DNA from: Nemopilema nomurai
Lineage: Eukaryota; Cnidaria; Scyphozoa; Rhizostomeae; Rhizostomatidae
Assembly (NCBI GenBank): GCA_003864495.1
Contig: ML133408.1
Coordinates: 1 to 64,000 of the forward strand
Reading direction: 5' to 3'
DNA length: 64,000 nt
Below are positions 22,546 through 35,300 of the stretch, one piece after another (position 1 is the stretch's first letter; the number at the start of each line of letters is the position of its first letter). The notes under the pieces are model-generated. The model worked only from the letters and a program-made list of their open reading frames with translations, searched no databases and had not been told where the DNA came from. The translations under genes were made by a program, and so were the position numbers.

Positions 22546-24247
22546 ATGAACAACAGCAGTCGAGTAGTTGATGATGTAAACACCAATGGATCGGCATCAA
22601 AATTTCTCACACTATGCCTCCTTTGGGTGCTCATCGTTGTCGGAAACTCTCTTGTTATTGGAGTTCATCGTATTTACCAAAGAAAGCAAATACCGGACTA
22701 CTTGATACAGACCCTAGCAGTGCTAGACTTGCTTAACGCATTTGGCCCGGTTACGATTTCCATTGCCATGTACAAAGCACATCCGGACGGTTTTTTCGAC
22801 ATCTCGATCAAGCCGCTGTGCTACTTTTACAGCTCCGCAGCGACAATGCTGCGGCTCTCAGCCTGCTTCGTCATGACAGTGATGGCTATGGACCGGGCCA
22901 TTTCCGTCAACATGCCGGTTTACTATCGCGCCGTGCTGCAAATGAAGACAGTCCAGCGCTGGGTGGCGTTGCTAGTTGTTGTTGCTTTCGTCATAGCCTG
23001 CTTGCCTCTCCTCGGAGCCTCAAGGATCATGCCATACAGAACACTGTGCTCTTTCGACTTTGGTAGTCCATATGCCGCTTTTATTGTCATAATCGGCTAC
23101 CTGCAACTTGTGACGGTACTCGTCGCTTATATTGTGGTCCTGAAAGGACTTATTGGCTTTGTAGGTGAGTAAATTTACAGTCAAAAAGAAGACAGCGGGG
23201 GGGTATTGTGGATGTTGGATGACGAAGAGTCTGTAACTTAGAGGGGAAAAAGTTTTATTCAGCTTGTTAATTTTGAGCCTGTTAACCAATCTCTCTCAAT
23301 TATGCATTCTCGTCCTTAAGACAGTGCCGGCAAATTACAACCGAGGCTGGCCTCCCATCGAAGCAAAAACGACACCAGCATCAACAGGATCTGTATAAAC
23401 ATAATCAATAGACTATGGTATAAAGGGCGGTAGCAGCCCTAAGATTCTGTAGATTCTGTCGTATAGGGCAGCCATGTTGTAAAAATTTGTTCTACACATG
23501 TTTATTTCTCACAAGAGAGGCAGATGGCTCACAGGGAAAACAGGGACCTGGATGCAAGAACGATGACCCGAATAGAACTAGCTGACAGGCGTAAGAGCAG
23601 CAGCAGTCTTGCCATAAAGGAGATCAGAAGCTTCAAACTTTGTAAAGAGTTCGCAAAGATCACTGGCATCGTGGCTCTTCTGTTCTATGTGAGCTGGATT
23701 CCCATTGTGGTGAGTGTTGCTGTTGTTGTTATCGAAGCTCTTTTTGATGCTAGTGCATTATGATGAGATAAATTATTGATCCTTCACACGACAAAGACAT
23801 TCAACGTGCAGAAATAAATACATGTAGCACAGGACAAACGCATGTAGCAAAGATTAAATGCATGTAACATGCAGGAAAGAAGAACGGGAAAAGAATTTTC
23901 CAGGGTGTTAGTTGGAGCCTTATTAAAGAACGACAAGAGAGCCGTAATGACAACCCTGCCAATTAATGTTTATCCATAATTATATCCATTTTCAGTTATC
24001 AATAACAGTCCAGCTGAAAACGGGGAAGAACAGTGAAATGTTGCAGCTCCTCTCTGCGAGAATGTCCATGACCGGGTCGATTGGCAATCCAATCGTCTAT
24101 GCATTGTTTTCAGCGAAGTACCGCAAAGGATACTGGTACTGCATTCAGAAAATTGCCTGCCTCTGCGGGGCATCAAGACTTACAAGTAACAGCACAGAGA
24201 GTGGAGGTACGTGCGCAAATTCCCAGACTAACGGGAAAAGCTGTTGA
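22546..24247 (+). CDS. Class A GPCR, prostanoid-receptor-like
   Basis: Three coding exons: 22546-23164, 23516-23709 and 23996-24247, all in phase, 354 residues. An acceptor at 22433 precedes the exon. I chose the ATG at 22546 because it gives N-glycosylation sites (NNSS) and then TM1 with GN. TM2 keeps Asp61 in LAVLD. TM3 starts with Cys92 and ends MDRA (residues 115-118; DRY with Tyr replaced). ECL2 has LPLLG..., then Cys168. TM6 contains FYVSWIP and TM7 contains NPIVY (302-306). A palmitoylatable Cys-rich tail follows. The intron after WIPIV at the end of TM6 is the position known to be conserved in prostanoid receptor genes, and the LP..G...C-F-D spacing of ECL2 also resembles EP receptors. 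The ligand is inferred, not shown. The next gene is a tandem paralogue sharing this intron. A short uORF begins near 22477. Confidence 0.8.
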
Positions 24248-25925
24248 CATTATTATCAAATATAAGTACCCCAAAGATTATAAGTGAAGATTAGGGGAGG
24301 TTGGGGTGGAGACAGGGAAAACTTAAGCGGTATTTTGTTCAGCGCAAGAACGGTACCGCTTTCGATCTCTTTTTTAAGCCGTTGAAAAAGATTTATTTTT
24401 ACCCACAGCTACACAAACTTTTAGGTAGTTTAATATACGTTTTTGTCAAAAACAGCAAGCAAGACCTCACAAGGACCCGATGGCATTTATGTACTACATT
24501 AATAACAAAGGCCAATGAAGGCATAGCAATTGTCCTTGTTACCAAGGGAAGAGGTAGCATGTTATCCCCTGCACTCTATAGAGGACAATGCAAAAGCTTA
24601 TTACAAATGAAATTAGACGGGGGACACATTACTGAGTTGTGAGCAAACTTGAAGATTGGGCCACTGTAGACCTAGTATTTGACAATCATGGAATTGTGTT
24701 CTCGATTGTTATTCATTTCCCGTCTCTTTATTCTCCTATTAGTCAGTCCTTCCTCTCGAAACTTTTTCATAAAAATAGTTTGAGAACCGTCCTGGTAAGG
24801 TTGAACACCTATTGAAACGGCGTCCTTTGAAATGCTGCCTGCGTCATTATAAAGTCCGACAGTATCAGAGACTGCGGAGGTGGTCACACATTCATTCATT
24901 ACTGGAAAACAAAGAAAGGTCCCTTGACGTTTGCTCAAAGGAAGAGGTGTATGTTTCTTCTAATCATTCTCTAAGCCCCTTAATAACACCTTTTGTTACC
25001 CACAAAAACCAACACTTTTGCGAAGAAATCAGATTGAGCTATTGTGTTTCGCGCGAAAAAACCGTTTATTTGTATGAAAGTCACAACATTGAATTCGTAT
25101 CTATTTAATTAATCAGACCCAAAAGCTATACTTCAGCGCTAACGACGCACAATATCAAATAGGCCTATACAACGTTTTAAAAGACTAACAGAGTTTGGTG
25201 TTCTGTAACCCTTGAGGCATCTGTGACTTGGATCGAGGAGTAGAATTACACCATGCAAACGTTTCATTGGCAACCATCGAAGCTACGGCCTACGATTGAC
25301 AGATCCAGACGGCGATAGACAAGAAACAGTGATTTCCAAATCTGCAAAAAATCAATGTCATTTGCTAACAAGTGGGCTTATACTTGAGGCAAACACGATC
25401 GTAGGTTGTTGACTAAACCGAGTTGTCCTGCCCTTGACTGCGATTAAATATCGATTGAAATAAAAGCCGCCTGGCAAATCAGGTAGGCTGGTCGTTGGTG
25501 AGGCAAACATATTTGTGCAGCCTGAGTTCGTTGTAAAGAGAAGTGACTACTGTTTATATCAGCGGATTTATCGTGTGTCGATTCATCTAACACATCATGA
25601 TTCATGGTCCATGTCGCAATCTGGGAGGAAATGATAGCAGGGAGCTCAGTTGACGAACCAAAAGCGTGACGCTCCTGTAACCGAATACATGGAATCTGGC
25701 AGATATTTGCATAAAAGGATTCTCACTGTTAGCTTGTTTGATCAAATCTTTCGCAAAGTTTTTCTCGAATGTCGCGGGTACAATAATTTTGTTTGTCTTA
25801 CATCTGTCATTTTGTTTATTTTTGGCCTGACACTTCCTGGTTGCGAATGACTTCCAGTTTCATGGTGGTTTAAAAATTCTGCATACGCGGAAAATTGTGA
25901 AATCCAAAGTTGACCTGGCAACACG
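24248..25925. other. Intergenic between the two GPCR genes
   Basis: No coding exon is recognised. Short frames at 24301-24642, 24672-24938 and 24812-25108 have no domain. The promoter of the second receptor gene should lie at the right end, but no clear element is visible. Confidence 0.45.
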
Positions 25926-27883
25926 ATGAACCTGACAACATTGGCACCAAAATGGCAACCCGCTACAAATGTGACTGTCACAAATGGGCTGGAACAGAAT
26001 TTACCTGCAGCAATAATTATCGGAATCGTGGCAGTTATATTGGCCTTTGAAAACTACTTGCTTCTGTTCGCAGTATCTGAGAAGAGATTGAAGAGAGTGC
26101 CAGAAATCTTGATATTTTGGCTGGCTTTGTCATCGCTGCTAAACTCATTTACCACTGTAGCCGTGATCGCGTATCACCGATTTGCAGATAACGAAGGAAG
26201 GCGTGGGGTAGACACTTTGTGCAAGATTCAATACTGGTTCGCGACAACCCTACGAACCAACGACATATGCACGACAACCCTCATGAGCCTAGATCGGTAC
26301 TTCGCTGTCACAAAGCCCTTTTTGTACAGGTGTAGAATAAGACGTCATCACGGATGGGTGTCAATTGCCGTGTCATTTTCTGTGTCAAGCATTATTTCGT
26401 GTCTCCCTTTTCTTGGCTTTGGAAGCATATCTCGAGTCGTCCCAAGCTTGTGCGTTATCAAATGGGATTCCGGCGTGTCTATACTAATACTCAGTCTAGC
26501 ATTTGTCCAATTCGCTATTGTTCTATGGTGCTATGTAGCTATATTTCTCAGCATAAAACAGCTAGTTCGACGCCAAAAGGCAATGGCAAAGTCACAGGAG
26601 ATTACTTATGACAGTCCGTCGTTAAGTCGCAGAAACGCCCCAAGCCCTACCATTAGCCTAAGTCCATCAGTAGCCACCAGCTCAATGAGTTTAGATTTGC
26701 AGGCACAAGGAAATCAAAGCGAAAAGGCCATACCCCTGCGGATCAAAGCTGTAGCTAACAGGACGGTGTCGAACTACGAAGGAGCACAGTCTGAGTCGTT
26801 TGGATTGGCCAAGCAACAAGAGGGTGTGTGTAATATGGGATCAATGGCGTCGTTGTGTACTCTTAGTGTCAATTCCCATATATTGCCTAGAAATGGCATG
26901 TTTAGGCCGCTGTCTTCAAAAAGCGAGAATAAGGCAAGTATCAAGAATGATAAAAATATCCCTCTACGCAGAGTGAACAGTCTTAGAGAAGGGAATCAGG
27001 CTTTGGAGTACAGCAATAGCTTAAAGCCGAGCATTTATCGGCACTTGGATTCGATAAGAGGAAGGCTTCACAACTCAATTATGAGGAGAAAGCGAGAGAC
27101 CAGCGAGAAAAGACAATGGCGAGAGAGCGAGCACTTTGCCAAAGTCATGGGTGTTATCGTCCTCCTTTTTTACATATCATGGATCCCATTAGCCGTGAGT
27201 ATGTTTGCAATGTCTCTAATGATTATATCATAGAACATACAAATAAGCGTTTGAAAAGTTATATATATGAGAAAGGTGACTGTAGTAGTTATGATGATTA
27301 TGTTGATCTTCCTACGACGATTCGTAAAGAGTGCGGGAAAATAACCGACCCGAGCGAGACTCGAACTCATGACCCTTGACTTTTTACCTCAAGTGTTCTA
27401 CCACTGAGCTATCAGGTCATGCTTCAAGCTCATCAAGGTTTGAAGTAAGTGGTAGACCCTTGACGTATAAAGTCGGTTATCTTCCCACACTATCTACCAA
27501 TCGTTATTATTATTTTTGTAATTATGTGCATTAAAACTAAGCATCTCAATAATTTTGCAAATTTCAATGTTTTCGTTGTTCATTATCATATTCGATGTTT
27601 TTATATTGAAAATCACAGTTGTTGATGACGTCATTTTTGTCATCCTTGACAGACAAGCATCACGCTGACGCTAATTCTCGGAATGACGTCATTGGTCCTG
27701 AACATCACCTACGTTTCGTTGCTGATGACACTGGGTGGACCATTACTCATTCCAATAGTCTACGGAGTCATGGCCCAGGCGTACCGGAGTGGGTACCGAA
27801 GAGCGATGCACTACCTTTTCTGCTGCAGTTGTGGAGCGAGTAGCAAATGTTGGTTTAGAAAAATCCATGTCAATAATGGATAA
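25926..27883 (+). CDS. Class A GPCR, prostanoid-receptor-like, with very long third intracellular loop
   Basis: Two coding exons: 25926-27194 and 27653-27883, phase 0, 499 residues. The N-terminus has NLT and NVT glycosylation sites. TM1 has Asn43 (FENYLL). TM2 reads LALSS, so the usual Asp is Ser. TM3 has Cys99 and ends SLDRYFAV (DRY at 123-125). ECL2 contains CLPFLGFG, then Cys176-VIKW, close in style to prostaglandin E receptors. TM5 ends near residue 215. ICL3 is about 180 residues, rich in Ser, Lys and Arg, encoded in one exon. TM6 has FYISWIPLA and is followed at once by the intron, exactly as in the upstream gene and as known for prostanoid receptors. TM7 reads IPIVY (456-460) instead of NPxxY or DPxxY. 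It is a paralogue of the upstream gene. The ligand is unknown. Confidence 0.8.
27318..27510. repeat. Inverted-repeat element containing a tRNA-like sequence
   Basis: The ends are inverted copies (GTGCGGGAAAATAACCGAC at 27331 against GTCGGTTATCTTCCCACAC at 27472), with weaker pairing extending outward. The minus strand of the interior (27418 to 27347) folds like a tRNA: a seven-pair acceptor stem (GACCTGA with TCGGGTC), box A TAGCTCAGTGG and box B GAGTTCGAGTC. The anticodon loop is nine bases, so a working tRNA is unlikely. It sits in the intron of the second receptor gene. A diverged copy lies near 4046-4140. Confidence 0.6.
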
Positions 27884-29619
27884 ACGTATAGGCAACAGGG
27901 GTATCTTGTACTATTTTGTAGTAAGTTGAAGGCAAAACTTAAATGGGACGTTTGCAACACTTGTTCTGTCTATGAAAAGGCAAATAGAAAAAAGAAAGGA
28001 CTTTCTTATCAATTTGGGCATAGTTTAAGATTTGGATTTTACGGTTGAATTTGATCTTCGTTTCGAAGCAGAACCGATCGGAGTGTATGGTAGAAAGATT
28101 AACTTACGTTGGATGCATGTCTTGCTGATATCTTTAATACACTTCGAACTCTTATTCGATAATTCACTCGACTTTGAGATACTGCGTCAACAAATTATCG
28201 ACATGAATGCGCAGCGACAAGTTTGGAGAGCAAAAAGGGTTAAAAATGTAAAATTGAAACTAAAATTCACTTTTCAGGCGTTTGAAACCCAAGGAGAGTC
28301 AATCTATTAATCAAAATATTTCTCCATCCTTCTCGTTAAAGTAAAAAATCAAATTATTTATCAACTTTAGGGTAAGGAAGCACCCAAAAGAGAATATTAG
28401 AAAGGCAACAAATATTAGTGACCGCATTGATTTCATTTGCGATCATTTGATACCACGTCTTAAGCACCACACAAACGAGGCAGCATTCTAATATTTGGTA
28501 AAAACAAATGCGAACAGTTTTGCCAATGGAAAACAATAATTAAAAAAAACACTAGAATAGTGGATTACACGTATATAAATACTATGTGTAAATAATGAAG
28601 ATGTGCTGTTTGCCGCCCCCAATAAAGCGTTAGATGCCGCGAGGCCAGAGCTTTGCCCGTTGTGTGACGTATTTCCTTCTATATACCAGTAATTTGCTTT
28701 ATCTATTATATATATAAACGAGTATATGAGTATGTGTGTATATATATGTGGGTCTATGTAAATATGCATATATGTGTGTCTACCAACATACATTATTGTA
28801 AATCACTCGGAGTCATGCATTCTCGCTCTATAGTTATCAAGTGTTTTTTGACCAAGAGAAAGCTGCACGTAGCTGCGCAGTTGAAAATTACTCCGCAACG
28901 TCTGCAAATGCAGCGACCATTGGACCCGTGGGAACTTTCTCAGAAATAACACAGAGAGCGCGCCTTCGCATCCACTTGCTCAACAACTAGCGCTTATGTC
29001 AATGAAACATGACAACTGTTGGGACCCTCTAGCGATCGATATCAAAATGCATTCTAGTTTTCAACTAGTGTGGGTTGGACTAATGTTTAAGAAGCAAACT
29101 GAATCTGATTCCTCTTTGGGATGGTTGAATAGAACTGTCCATGTTTCAAAGTAAACTGAAGTTATTTGAAATGTATCATCAAGCATACATAATATTCGTT
29201 GAAATCAATTAACATAAATCAACATTGATAATTTGATAATTGGACATTCAGGAGATTCCACATTAGGTTATTCCTCTAATGAAGTTGAAAATAGAATTTA
29301 AACAAATTTGCTACCAACTTAGTACCAATATGTTGGATTGAATTCAAATTTTTTTATGATAGAGGGAATGGCTTACCGTTGAACAAAGCATTTTATAATA
29401 ACAGAACTCCAATTAAACTTCCTCTGTTTCAAAATAGTTCTGACGACTTTATGTATTGATTTGACGAGATTAAACATACATTTTAAAGATTCATGCGAGC
29501 TGGAACATGAATTGCAAATGATATAGATGTCTTTGTGTGTAGCAAATGTACCCTAGAGTCCCCTATTGTCAGTACCCTACAATTTTTTTTTAAACATTAT
29601 CACCATTTCAATATTTCAG
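27884..29619. other. Intergenic; (TA/TG)n microsatellite
   Basis: No coding exon is recognised. A TATATA/TATGTGTG microsatellite covers about 28695-28790. The frame at 28032-28310 has no recognisable domain. Confidence 0.45.
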
Positions 29620-29750
29620 TTTCATCGGCGTTCAAAAGGAAACAAGAAGTGACATCACAGTTACCTTATTACATCACGGGCCAAAAACAACAATCGCCGC
29701 GAATACCGCTTGAGCCGCGCGGTGTTAACTCGAGAAAACAGTGCACAGAA

Positions 29751-30341
29751 ATGTCAGTTACATGTGAGAAGTCGTGCCAAAGAGACTGCGTCACATTCGA
29801 AAGTAACGCGGCAAAGTACAGCGGAAACGCGGAAAAATACAGCGGAAACGTGGCAAAGTACAGCGGAAACGCGGCAACGCACAGCGGAAACGCGGCCGCT
29901 GATGACAGCTCGGATGACGACATTGCCAAGCAACGGGTAATTGTAGCCATCGAAATGCAAACAGGCTTTGATGGCGACACCGAAGATAGTGACAACTGCG
30001 CCAGCGAAAGCCAGCCGGCGAACAGGCCGCTGCACTTGGAAATGAACGAGTCACTCTCAGTCCCTGTGGGTACGCGGATAAAACGCCGGCGGTTAAAACG
30101 GAGAGCGCAGAGCGAAGAAATAATCTCAAATTTGAAGGAAGTGAAACTTGTAAATAAATCGAAATACCTGGATGTCCCAAAACGCTTGATTGATTGGGAT
30201 TGCCGCGCGGAGATCGACGCTGATACAGACTCAACAGACCTTGAGCAAGATGCGGCTTCCGTTTTCAACGGGAATATTACGATACAGATCGTCCCTGTGA
30301 GAAAAGATGCAAAACAACAAATACATTGCGAAAGTGCATAG
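29751..30341 (+). CDS. Hypothetical protein with short SGN repeats and a basic patch
   Basis: An open frame of 196 codons from the ATG at 29751. The frame stays open upstream to a good acceptor (CAATATTTCAG) ending at 29621, so this may be the last exon of a longer gene. The N-terminal part has five tandem copies of an eight-residue unit like AAKYSGNA (24-bp DNA repeat, about 29800-29895). It is followed by an acidic stretch (DDSSDDD), a strongly basic patch RIKRRRLKRRA that could be a nuclear signal, and a C-terminus with WDCRAEIDADTD. There is no signal peptide or membrane segment. GC content is higher than the surroundings, and the Arg/Ala/Ser/Glu composition looks coding. I do not recognise a family. 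It could equally be the cytoplasmic tail exon of a receptor. Confidence 0.45.
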   Translation: MSVTCEKSCQRDCVTFESNAAKYSGNAEKYSGNVAKYSGNAATHSGNAAADDSSDDDIAKQRVIVAIEMQTGFDGDTEDSDNCASESQPANRPLHLEMNESLSVPVGTRIKRRRLKRRAQSEEIISNLKEVKLVNKSKYLDVPKRLIDWDCRAEIDADTDSTDLEQDAASVFNGNITIQIVPVRKDAKQQIHCESA

Positions 30342-32329
30342 ACTCTGATTGTTTATCGGTTGGTAACCGTATTGGTTGTTAATAACTTTCATAATAACAA
30401 ATAACAGAATTAACGATTTAACAAGTGTAGAAAAAACGACACTCTATTAGAAAAAGCCATAACGCAACCAGGCAATTGGCCAAGAAAGGAAAGTGTTCAT
30501 ATGACTAGGCCAACTTTTTTCCGACCACACCAAAAATTTCTCAGCCAGTTCACCAATGCATATGGCTTTAGTTCAAGACATAATTTGGGTAGTCACTATA
30601 GAACCAATCGTCGCAATCAGACAAAAATGCAGAGTAACTTTATTGTTCCATATTTCATAGAGTAATTGGTCTTCTCTTTCAACTTCTTTTCTCTCGTTAC
30701 AAGAAATAACTTAATCAAATGCATGACAAGACAACTCCTCATGGTAACTTTTTTTGACAACATCAGAATAATTGCATCCTAATCTGGAGTGAGTTTATTT
30801 TCCGCCAGGTTTCGCTCGATTCCTCGTGAAGTCCCTCGTGTCTCCAAAATGTTTCTTGGATATCAAAGAGGTTCTTTCGATTCAGATACATTTCAGTTTA
30901 CGCAAGGAAGCATCGATAATTTCTGCAAATTAAGAAGTATTGAGACAAGTCTATAACTCAACGACCAGCAGCTAGACAAGTCTATTATCATTCGCATGCT
31001 ACATCTTTCAGTATTTTGTAAATTCTGAATCCACATAAATTATCATCGGTTTAATCTGCGAGCAACTTAGCAATAATAAATTAGATCAGATGTTGCAACT
31101 GACATTTCTAGACATTTCACGCTTCACGGCAGACAATTTATAATTGTTTATTTCAATGAAAGGTACAGGTGTGAATATGGCATGTACAAAAAGTATCCCA
31201 AAAGAAAAAGATGGGGGAAAATCTGATATACCCTTTTATTTATGTCACCCAACCCAAAATTTCACACGCTGTACGAAAGGTACCCCCAAACGAGAGAAGA
31301 AAATTAAACTTCAAAAAATATGGTCATGCAAATTTTCCACCCACCTAAAAAATTTTCACCTTTAAAAGGAACCGGAAATAAAAAAAGGTTTATGTGCTAG
31401 TATTGATTGATATTTTCACCTCAACCTCCATAAATATCAAAGTTTAGAAAAACCACTGCCACACAACTATCAAAGTCTTATGAAGTTCCCATCACTCTAA
31501 ATTACCATTCCCCTACCGAGTGGTGAAGTCTTGGCAGTCATAGCAATTTACTCGTTTATGTAACTCCGAAAATTATACAAAAAATGTTTTATAGCCATAT
31601 AAAGGTGGGCTAAAGGGTTGCGAAGTTTGTAGTACTAAATGAAAAGAAAAATGAATCTGTCGTTTATTCATAAATTGTAGACCATAGATTTAATTTTGCT
31701 GATGTAGATACAAAATTGTAAATACAATACAAGTAAATACAAGACTTTCATATAAACAAACAAAGCCCAGTAACGTTAAATAATCATTGTATTCAAATTT
31801 GTTTGTCTTCATCTGACAGGGCTGTAAGCAATTTAAGTTGTTTACCATCTTTGCCCATTTATAGCAAATATCAAATCTAAATTCAAAATACAAGAATTCT
31901 TGGCATGTACACAGAAACAACAGTTGGACATCTGATTTAAAGCAACTAAAGTCAGTTTTAAACCATAAATTTTGCAAAAGTTTATTTCTATGGGTGGATC
32001 AGAGTCCTATGTACGTGAAAGATGTCATCATCGGATGCATTTATCATTATGCTACTAATAATGAAGATACATGTTTTGGCCGGGTTGAAGAAGGTCCCAT
32101 AAAACTTATCACAATTCGGCGCTAGTTGTAGCAAATTTTTTATTACACGAGACGCAAAAAATATTGATTTGCTTGTAAATACTTGCATTTACGAGCGAAC
32201 TGGGCCGCTCTCGCCGCTGAAATATGTTGCAAGGGATTCAGTTGCATGGCACTGAATCAGCTGACTACAATGGACTCATCGAGTATCTTATCAACGTCCA
32301 AGGCTATGATGGGCACCAGCCGCAGCGAA
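30342..32329. other. Intergenic, no gene recognised
   Basis: No supported exon. A minus-strand AATAAA at about 32139-32144 lies some 190 bases beyond the ELP5 stop codon and probably ends that transcript. Confidence 0.5.
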
Positions 32330-35300
32330 TCAAATGTCTAAATCATCATCAGGGTCTTCCTCGTCGAAGTCATCCCCATCGTCTGGTTGATAAATGATTT
32401 TACCGCCACCGCGCTTGCCAAGCTGCGCGGCCTTTTGCTCCGTGTCAAACATATACGGCAATCTCACCTCTGACCGCGCGGCTCTTTCAGAATCGGACAG
32501 CTTCAAATTGAACGGTAGATTTGCTGTTGGGTCACTCTACGAAGTAACGTACAAACATGGTGATTAAGTGATTCAGCAAAGGTGATTGCCTCATCTAGCA
32601 GATCTGATCGATGATTAGGATAATGGGGAACAGGTTGGAGGAAAAGTTGCTTTTGCGTAAATTTTGATGATAGCACGCTCCACGCTCTAGGGAAAAGTTT
32701 AATTTAACGGTGGTTAATTATAAAGATGTTTGACGTAATTTGAATAAAATCAAATGATGCAGCGTTCACAATATGAGTAAATATCCGCTTCTATGTGATC
32801 CACAAGAAACCCCTTAACAAAATTCCCATGATGATACTAAGACTGCTTTGTAAAGGGCCTGGAATTTAAACTGGCACGCCGACAAGGGATTTTCCAAAAA
32901 TACTTTTAATATACCAGGAAGAAACAGGACAACAATGCAAAGAACTATAAGAAATCTTTAGTAGGTACCGCTTCTTAAAAATGTATTAAAAACTAATCCA
33001 CATAATACTTGAGCTTCATCAGAGATTAATTTAACCAAGAAGCCAACAATAAAATATTTCTCCAATTTCACGTGAATTTGCTATTTAAAGGCATTGTGTC
33101 CACAATATGCGATTTTATTTTTCCCTCTAATGTAGAGAACAAGAGAAACAGAAAAAACAAAAGAAATGAATATAATGACATGCCCGTGTTTGCAGGCCCG
33201 TTTAGTTAACCTACGGTCGTGTGCGTCAAGAAGCCCTTAATTTAATGCCTGAAATAAATCGAGGTTCTTGACTTTCCTTTATTTGACAAAACCTTATCAT
33301 GGTTCGACAAAATCTGACCATGTTAGGGCAGCTTTTTATTCTACAAATCTACAGAAAAACTTTTTTTTCGTACAACTGTATCGCCTGGTATTTGCAATCT
33401 AGATTTCAAGATTCTATTCGCCCAAACAGACAACTAGATCTTATTTTATATGAGGGGTATATCATTTAAAAGATATCGTACGCTCTGTGAAAAATCAAAA
33501 ATAAACCAGTGGAAAATCATTATGATTTTCGAAATCATAGAAACCTCGTACACTTTTTCTGAATGATATGCGCCTCGATTTACACAAAAATCATAGGGAT
33601 TTTAACAGTTAATTTCATTTTCGATAGATTGCGTAAGTATTCAATTGCGTGTTATCAACAAATGTCCTCTGTTAGTTAAATGCCTTTGTATTTGTCTCTC
33701 CAAAGATAACTAGAGATAACTGTTTGTTCTTCACATACATAGAACTCCAACAACACTTACTAGTTACCAAGCAACAATCTGCCAGATAACTTTCTCCTGA
33801 CGTCACATATTCACTATAAATACTATCGACAAATGTTGACAGAGAACTGTAAATTGCACCTACTGTGCATTCTGACGTATTTTGTTCACCTTTTTGGCAA
33901 TAACAGAGTATTTTCTATTCACAAATTTGATGTAAGCAAAGCGTGTTCAGCAATTTTTTGCCGATAAGATGATGCTTTCTAGGAAATATTTGCGTTAATT
34001 ATGGACGCAAATATTAGCGGAGGGGGAAAGGGCAGGTACTACAGGCCAAACGTAAAACTGAAAGAAACGCCCCCAATAATGTTGGAGGTAATGATTTTGA
34101 TCTCCAGTCAGCTTTTCATGTTGCCAGCTTTTGGTGCTTTTCCGACGTTTGCGTTCTCCGAGAAATATCAAACAGATAGTATACAAAACTGTTTTCGCCA
34201 TGTCTCGCTATAGTGAAATGCTGGAGTTGCAAATTTAGCCTTCACGGATCGATTTCCTCACCCCTTCAGTTTCCTCTGCTTCATCATTAGACAAGCTGAT
34301 GTCCTTGAGTTTTGTAAGAGTGTTTGTGGATGAGAAAGAGTGTAGTCCGGCCTAAATGAAGAAAAAAACATTGCACTCTTCTTGCAGTTGGATATTTCAA
34401 GAACAAAATAAAAGCATATACTGATAAAACTAGAAGACCATTTGCCATTTCAAGATGAGGATAATAGTCCTGGTACTATTTTTCATCTAAGCATACTTTC
34501 TCCGCAAATTTGTGAATTTTGAAAGTATTCAGATTTTCAGACTAAAGCGTCATAAAACATTTAAAAACATATATTTGATGTAGGCACAAACGTATAACTA
34601 TTTTAGTCAAAATATATTTCTAACAAAACAATTGCTTTATTTATGCCAATTACACTTGACCTCTTTTAGACTAGCAATCAAACAGCTGATAAAAACAATT
34701 GATGAATGGCAAAGCGAAAGAGAATACATTATTATATAATAGTGACTAGGGTATTACGGTTATATAAATTAGCACAAATTAAGAATGCTTTATAAACTTT
34801 TGAAGGTTCATATGGAGTTGTTTTAGAAACTGTGTTTATTCAAACAACACAGAGGACAAGCACTACATAGCACGAAAAGGAGGAAGATCAATAATTGAAT
34901 ATCAGTGATTGATTATATCATGGTAATCTCACCTCTCTTATGATCTTCCCAGATTTCTTCTTTATCATCACATCAACTTCGTAGGCCGCAGACCTGTTGC
35001 TCCCTGCAAGAGAGAAGAAACGATTCGCTTATGACATGCTTCTTCAGATTCAACTAAAAAGAGCATTTGAGAGACATTTCAACTGATTTGTAAATCTTTC
35101 AAAAATCCGACTAAGACGCGAGCATCACCATTAAAATTGTCACTTGTCACTTTTTTGTCACTTGTCACGTCTTGTCACATGTCAGGTCAATTGTCATTTT
35201 TCCATATATCAAGAATCTTGAAAAGTACCAGATGAAAGACTTCTCTTAAAAGGGCAGTTTGGCACAAAGAATCAATCTCCAAATAGTCATACAATCATTT

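Noticed and set aside
27347..27418. Functional tRNA gene on the minus strand
   Set aside because: The acceptor stem pairs well, but the anticodon loop is nine bases and the sequence lies within a repeated inverted-repeat element.
29669..30268. Minus-strand frame of 199 codons opposite the SGN-repeat ORF
   Set aside because: It has no good splice borders or domain. The Cys/Phe-rich repeats are the antisense of the SGN codons.
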